Positions 6,410 through 9,171 of a stretch of 9,171 bases of DNA are shown piece by piece (the stretch's first letter is position 1; every line of letters starts with the position of its first letter). Location: NCBI GenBank assembly GCA_017390225.1, contig JAFPCL010000201.1:1-9171 (forward strand), written 5' to 3'. A program made the translations under genes and the position numbers. The notes below the pieces were generated by a model. It worked only from the letters and a program-made list of their open reading frames with translations. It did not search any database and was not told the origin of the DNA. The DNA comes from Clostridia bacterium. GTDB taxonomy: Bacteria > Bacillota > Clostridia > CAKSNL01 > HGM11501.

Positions 6410-7528
6410 TTAGTTCATGACCGCAACTTCGGTTTCCTTATCAAAGATATGAATCTTGGTTGCATCCATTGCAATCGTGATATCATTACCGGTGCGAGCC
6501 ATGGTGCGCGGATTGACGCGAGCAACATAGGAGGTCTCGTCGGTGGTTAAGTACAGGAAGGTTTCAGAACCCATGGCTTCCGTGATATCAACATGAGCGG
6601 GAACGCACCATGCGGCATGATCGTTAATGAAGACTTCTTCATCGTGCATGTCTTCGGGACGAATACCCATGGTCACTTCCTTGCCGACATAATCGTTCAG
6701 CTTATCGGCGATTGCCTTGGTCTTGCCTTCGGGAAGAACAATCTTATTTGTGCCGAAAGCAAGAGCGAAATCGTTGCCTTCCTTTTGAAGAACTGCATCG
6801 AAGAAGTTCATCTGGGGGCTACCGATGAAGCCGGCAACGAACTTGTTGCAGGGAGAATCGTACAGTGTCTGGGGGGTATCAACCTGCTGCATGATACCGT
6901 CTTTCATAACAACGATACGGGTACCCATGGTCATAGCTTCTGTCTGGTCGTGGGTAACGTAGATGAAGGTGGTTTGCAGTCTCTGATGCAACTTACCGAT
7001 TTCGGTACGCATCTGCACGCGGAGCTTAGCATCCAAGTTGGACAGCGGTTCGTCCATCAGGAAGACCTTGGGCTGACGAACAATAGCACGACCCAAAGCA
7101 ACACGCTGACGCTGACCGCCGGACAAAGCCTTGGGCTTTCTGTCCAGGAGCTGCTCGATATCCAGAATCTTAGCGGCTTCTTCAACCTTCTTCTTGATTT
7201 CATCCTTGGGAACTTTACGAAGCTTCAAGCCGAAAGCCATGTTATTGAAAACCGTCATATGCGGATACAAAGCGTAGTTCTGGAAAACCATAGCGATATC
7301 GCGATCCTTGGGAGCGACATCGTTCATCAGCTTGCCGTCGATTCTCAGCTCACCGGAAGAGATTTCTTCCAAACCTGCGATCATACGAAGGGTGGTGGAC
7401 TTACCGCAACCGGAAGGACCGACGAAAATGATGAATTCCTTATCTTCAATTTCAAGATTGAAATCCTTAACTGCAATGAAACCATTGGGATATTTCTTAT
7501 AAATATTTTTTAAACTAAGACCGGACAT
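6410..7528 (-). CDS. Sugar ABC transporter ATPase (MsmX/UgpC/MalK family)
   Basis: This 372-residue protein has a complete ABC ATPase domain (about 1-235): Walker A GPSGCGKST (37-45), Q-loop Q83, signature LSGGQ (135-139), Walker B VFLMDEP (155-161) and the switch His H193. A C-terminal MalK-type TOBE/regulatory region (about 240-370) follows, with FIGSPQMNFF and TEAMGSETFLYL. This type energises uptake of maltodextrins, glycerol phosphate or other oligosaccharides at the inner face of the membrane. No permease or binding protein is encoded nearby and the gene has its own promoter and terminator. It may therefore be a shared ATPase serving several sugar transporters, as MsmX does in Bacillus. 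Substrate cannot be told from sequence. An AGGAGG site (7537-7542) with an 8-nt spacer supports the ATG. Confidence 0.94.
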   Translation of the reverse strand: MSGLSLKNIYKKYPNGFIAVKDFNLEIEDKEFIIFVGPSGCGKSTTLRMIAGLEEISSGELRIDGKLMNDVAPKDRDIAMVFQNYALYPHMTVFNNMAFGLKLRKVPKDEIKKKVEEAAKILDIEQLLDRKPKALSGGQRQRVALGRAIVRQPKVFLMDEPLSNLDAKLRVQMRTEIGKLHQRLQTTFIYVTHDQTEAMTMGTRIVVMKDGIMQQVDTPQTLYDSPCNKFVAGFIGSPQMNFFDAVLQKEGNDFALAFGTNKIVLPEGKTKAIADKLNDYVGKEVTMGIRPEDMHDEEVFINDHAAWCVPAHVDITEAMGSETFLYLTTDETSYVARVNPRTMARTGNDITIAMDATKIHIFDKETEVAVMN

Positions 7529-7559
7529 GGTACAAACCTCCTGTTTTAATAATGAAATA

Positions 7560-7589
7560 AGTATAACACACTTTAAAAAAAAAGGGAAG
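7560..7589 (-). promoter_or_regulatory. Promoter of the ABC ATPase gene (extended -10)
   Basis: On the minus strand TGTTATACT gives an extended -10 box (TATACT at 7560-7565). The -35 region, 17 nt upstream, is poor (TTCCCT, 7583-7588) and a T-run fills much of the spacer. Transcription would start near 7553, about 25 nt before the ATG. Upstream, 7601-7618 holds an ACAAAA/TTTTGT inverted repeat and 7639-7655 an ATGTC/GACAT inverted repeat, either of which could be a regulator site. Confidence 0.6.
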
Positions 7590-7653
7590 CGGTGAAATCA
7601 ACAAAATTTTTCTTTTGTGTTTGTTAGAATTGACGAAAATGTCTTAAAGTGAC

Positions 7654-7714
7654 ATAAAATAGGTGCAGACCGTGTGATGGCAGAAATCAAACATTTCCGC
7701 CTGTTTGACACACG
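7654..7714 (-). ncRNA. Candidate structured RNA element, copy A
   Basis: On the minus strand an outer stem CGTGTG/CACACG (7709-7714 with 7671-7676) stacks on an inner stem TCAAAC/GTTTGA (7703-7708 with 7687-7692). A 10-nt loop caps the inner stem, and the unpaired TTTCTGCCAT (7677-7686) separates the inner and outer 3' strands. GGTC and a T-rich stretch follow. Copy B at 9040-9097 keeps the unpaired segment and GGTC while its stem bases change in a paired way. The element lies about 90 nt after the rsuA-like stop codon and about 90 nt upstream of the ABC gene's -10 box. I could not match it to a named RNA family; a mobile DNA hairpin is the alternative. Confidence 0.5.
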
Positions 7715-7802
7715 CAAGCTCCACGTCTTGCCATGCCATTGTCCGCCTTCTTAAATACCTTTTGCACTTTTTCATTCCCCGATGCAAACAACCGCCTGTG
7801 TT

Positions 7803-8513
7803 TCACAGGTTCGTTTTCTCAAAAAGGGCATGGACTTCTTTTTCGGAAAGCTCACGATATGTGCCTTCTTCGAGGGCTTCATCAAGCATCAGTCCGCCGA
7901 AACAAACGCGCTTTAAAAAAACAACTTCTTTGCCGACGGCATGAAACATTCGCTTGACTTGATGGAATTTTCCTTCGGCGATGGTCACAACAGCTTTTGT
8001 TTTGTCTGTTGCATCATAGGAAAGCTTTGCCGGGCGCGCAACTTCTCCGCCGCCAATGTCGATGCCTTGTAAAAAGGCTTCCACGTCTTTTTCTTCCCCT
8101 TCCTTATCCAGCACCGCCTCATAGACCTTCGGCACTTTATACGTTGGCGACAATAGCCTGTGTGCCAATTCGCCATGATTGGTGAGTAAAAGAAGCCCCA
8201 CCGTGTCTTTATCGAGCCTGCCCACGGGGAATAAATCAAAATGCTTCCATTCCTCTCCCAGAAGATCCAGCACCGTTTTCTGCTTATCCCTTGTGGCGGA
8301 CAAAACGCCGCCGGGCTTGTTCATCATGAGATAGACATACTTTCGGTAAGCAATGCTTTGCCCGTCCAAAAGCACGGTGTCCGTTTCCTCCACCGACGTT
8401 TTCGGACTGCGGCACACGGTTCCATCCACACACACTCTGCCGGATGCAATGATTTTTTTCAGCTCGCTCCGAGAGCCGACGCCGCAGTCTGCCAAAAATT
8501 TATCCAGCCGCAT
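7803..8513 (-). CDS. rsuA: RsuA-type 16S rRNA pseudouridine synthase
   Basis: This 236-residue protein has an N-terminal S4 RNA-binding domain (about 1-60, MRLDKFLADCGVGSRSE...) followed by the RsuA/RluB catalytic fold. Seen are NKPGG (65-69), PVGRLDKDTVGLLLLTNHG with the catalytic aspartate D101, and EGKFHQVKRMF (180-190), a family hallmark. It is likely to isomerise a uridine in rRNA. RsuA acts on U516 of 16S rRNA, and the length and S4 domain favour that assignment over the longer RluB, but the target is inferred. The ATG at 8513 overlaps the trmL stop as TGATG. A TTG just before it could also start the protein, adding one residue. A GGGGAG site lies upstream. The stop codon lies within a CCTGTG/CACAGG hairpin (7795-7809) without a T-run. 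Confidence 0.9.
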   Translation of the reverse strand: MRLDKFLADCGVGSRSELKKIIASGRVCVDGTVCRSPKTSVEETDTVLLDGQSIAYRKYVYLMMNKPGGVLSATRDKQKTVLDLLGEEWKHFDLFPVGRLDKDTVGLLLLTNHGELAHRLLSPTYKVPKVYEAVLDKEGEEKDVEAFLQGIDIGGGEVARPAKLSYDATDKTKAVVTIAEGKFHQVKRMFHAVGKEVVFLKRVCFGGLMLDEALEEGTYRELSEKEVHALFEKTNL

Positions 8514-9004
8514 CAATCTTCTCTCCCCGTCAGTGCACCCTCACGGGTCAAGCCGAAGAAATCGTGCTGGCGCAGGGCTTCATACAGGCACACGGCAACG
8601 GAATTGGATAAATTAAGAGAGCGCAGATTGCCCCACATGGGAATCCGCACCGTGTTTTCGTAGTGCTCTTTCAGCAGAGGCTCCGGAAGACCATGGGATT
8701 CTTTGCCGAAGAACAAATACGCCCCGTCGGGATAAGACGCCTCGGTGTATACTTTTTTTCCTTTGGTGGAAGCAAAAAAGTATGCCCCGTCGGGATTTTT
8801 TTCAAAGAAGTCCGCCAGACTGTCATAATAAGTCACATCAAGATACTGCCAGTAATCCAAACCTGCACGTTTTAAGTTCTTATCGGTGATTTCAAAACCG
8901 AAGGGACGAATCATATGAAGCCGTGTGCCCGTGGCGGCGCAAGTTCTTGAAATATTGCCCGTGTTTTGCGGAATTTCGGGCTCTACCAATACAATATTGA
9001 ACAT
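8513..9004 (-). CDS. trmL: tRNA (cytidine(34)-2'-O)-methyltransferase
   Basis: This 163-residue protein is a minimal SPOUT methyltransferase. It has PEIPQNTGNISRTCAATG at the N-terminus, the knot motif LFFGKESHGLPE (97-108) and the cofactor-binding IPMWGNLRSLNLSNSVAV (121-138). TrmL (YibK) methylates the ribose of the wobble base 34 in certain leucine tRNAs, using S-adenosylmethionine, in the cytoplasm as a dimer. The ATG at 9004 is chosen because AGGAG (9012-9016) lies 7 nt before it and the protein then starts MFNIVLVEP, as usual. An in-frame ATG at 9079 would add 25 residues that fall over structured element B and do not look like the family. It is translationally coupled to the rsuA-like gene by a one-base overlap. 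Confidence 0.92.
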   Translation of the reverse strand: MFNIVLVEPEIPQNTGNISRTCAATGTRLHMIRPFGFEITDKNLKRAGLDYWQYLDVTYYDSLADFFEKNPDGAYFFASTKGKKVYTEASYPDGAYLFFGKESHGLPEPLLKEHYENTVRIPMWGNLRSLNLSNSVAVCLYEALRQHDFFGLTREGALTGRED

Positions 9005-9039
9005 ATTTTTTCTCCTATAAAAATTCAAATTGGGGATGT

Positions 9040-9097
9040 AAAAAAAGGCACGGACCGTTTCATGGCAGAAATAAAGCATTTATTCGCTTTATAAAAC
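9040..9097 (-). ncRNA. Candidate structured RNA element, copy B, in the trmL leader
   Basis: On the minus strand an outer stem GTTTTA/TGAAAC (9092-9097 with 9057-9062, one G-U) stacks on an inner stem TAAAGC/GCTTTA (9086-9091 with 9072-9077) with an 8-nt loop. The unpaired TTTCTGCCA (9063-9071) follows the inner stem. After the outer stem come GGTC, a weak GGT/GCC hairpin and seven T (9040-9046). It begins 2 nt after the stop codon of the upstream gene and ends about 35 nt before the trmL start. The G-U pair would be a C-A mismatch on the plus strand, favouring minus-strand transcription. It may be a leader regulator, a terminator-like element or a small RNA. Confidence 0.5.
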
Positions 9098-9099
9098 AA

Positions 9100-9171
9100 T
9101 TATTTATCTAAAAAATATTGTTTTTGGTAGAAATCCGCATTTTTTGCGGATTTCTCTTTACTTGATGCCAT
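9100..9171 (-). CDS. C-terminal end of a protein continuing past the window edge
   Basis: The minus strand is open from the window edge to a TAA at 9100-9102, giving 23 residues that end ADFYQKQYFLDK. The composition is protein-like and charged. The first codon at the edge is ATG, which may be internal, since no upstream sequence is visible to judge a ribosome site. I do not recognise the protein. A 10-bp inverted repeat (GAAATCCGCA/TGCGGATTTC, 9130-9154) lies inside it. Confidence 0.45.
   Translation of the reverse strand: MASSKEKSAKNADFYQKQYFLDK

Noticed and set aside
6593..7513. 306-codon plus-strand frame opposite the ABC ATPase
   Set aside because: The opposite strand encodes a complete ATPase with every motif; this frame is an antisense shadow.
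7644..7775. Minus-strand 43-codon frame over element A (MKKCKRYLRR...), whose part MFDFCHHTV resembles MLYFCHETV upstream of trmL
   Set aside because: The shared part is the structured element. Differences fall mainly at first codon positions and match base-pair changes rather than protein conservation. The ribosome site is poorly spaced.
7795..7809. CCTGTG/CACAGG hairpin at the rsuA stop codon as a terminator
   Set aside because: Only six base pairs with a 3-nt loop and no T-run after it; not convincing as an intrinsic terminator.
9005..9079. 25-residue N-terminal extension of the trmL gene
   Set aside because: The ATG at 9004 has a well-spaced AGGAG and gives the normal family N-terminus; the extension overlaps element B.
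9130..9154. Inverted repeat GAAATCCGCA/TGCGGATTTC resembling a terminator
   Set aside because: It lies inside the open frame of the minus-strand partial gene. On the minus strand no T-run follows it, and on the plus strand no gene precedes it.

Overview
The window reads like part of the chromosome of an anaerobic, Gram-positive-type bacterium, probably a Bacillota (Clostridia or Negativicutes). The evidence is strong AGGAGG-type ribosome sites before most genes, sigma-A-like promoters, a rubredoxin/flavodiiron oxygen-detoxification pair, a ferredoxin-thioredoxin-reductase-like protein beside thioredoxin, and an MsmX/UgpC-type sugar ATPase. I cannot name the genus. No phage genes, insertion sequences, CRISPR arrays, tRNAs or rRNAs were seen.

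Layout. Positions 1-208 are an AT-rich intergenic region ending in a good sigma-A promoter. It drives a two-gene plus-strand operon (209-1597): an NfeD-like membrane protein and an SPFH/paraslipin protein. A bidirectional terminator (1620-1657) separates this from a long minus-strand operon read from 6336 down to 1668. Its order is secreted subtilisin-like protease, FTR-like iron-sulfur protein, thioredoxin, thiamine pyrophosphokinase (broken by a one-base frameshift), ZIP metal transporter, rubredoxin, flavodiiron protein. Genes in it overlap (14 nt or ATGA) or lie 12-19 nt apart. Upstream of it is a stand-alone MalK/MsmX-type ABC ATPase (7528-6410) with its own promoter and terminator. The right end has a trmL-rsuA-like pair of RNA-modification genes (9004-7803, minus strand) and the last 23 codons of another minus-strand gene.

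How the genes may work together. Rubredoxin and the flavodiiron protein form a known electron chain that reduces O2 (or NO). The FTR-like protein and thioredoxin look like a thiol-reducing pair. Together they suggest a redox and oxygen-defence operon in an anaerobe, with thiamine-cofactor synthesis and metal transport mixed in.

The least explained signal is a pair of short intergenic elements, 7654-7714 and 9040-9097. They share a conserved unpaired segment and a two-part stem. Three stem pairs differ between the copies by full Watson-Crick compensatory changes and one more by a wobble-compatible change. I did not recognise a known RNA family. It is a candidate structured RNA, most likely transcribed from the minus strand.
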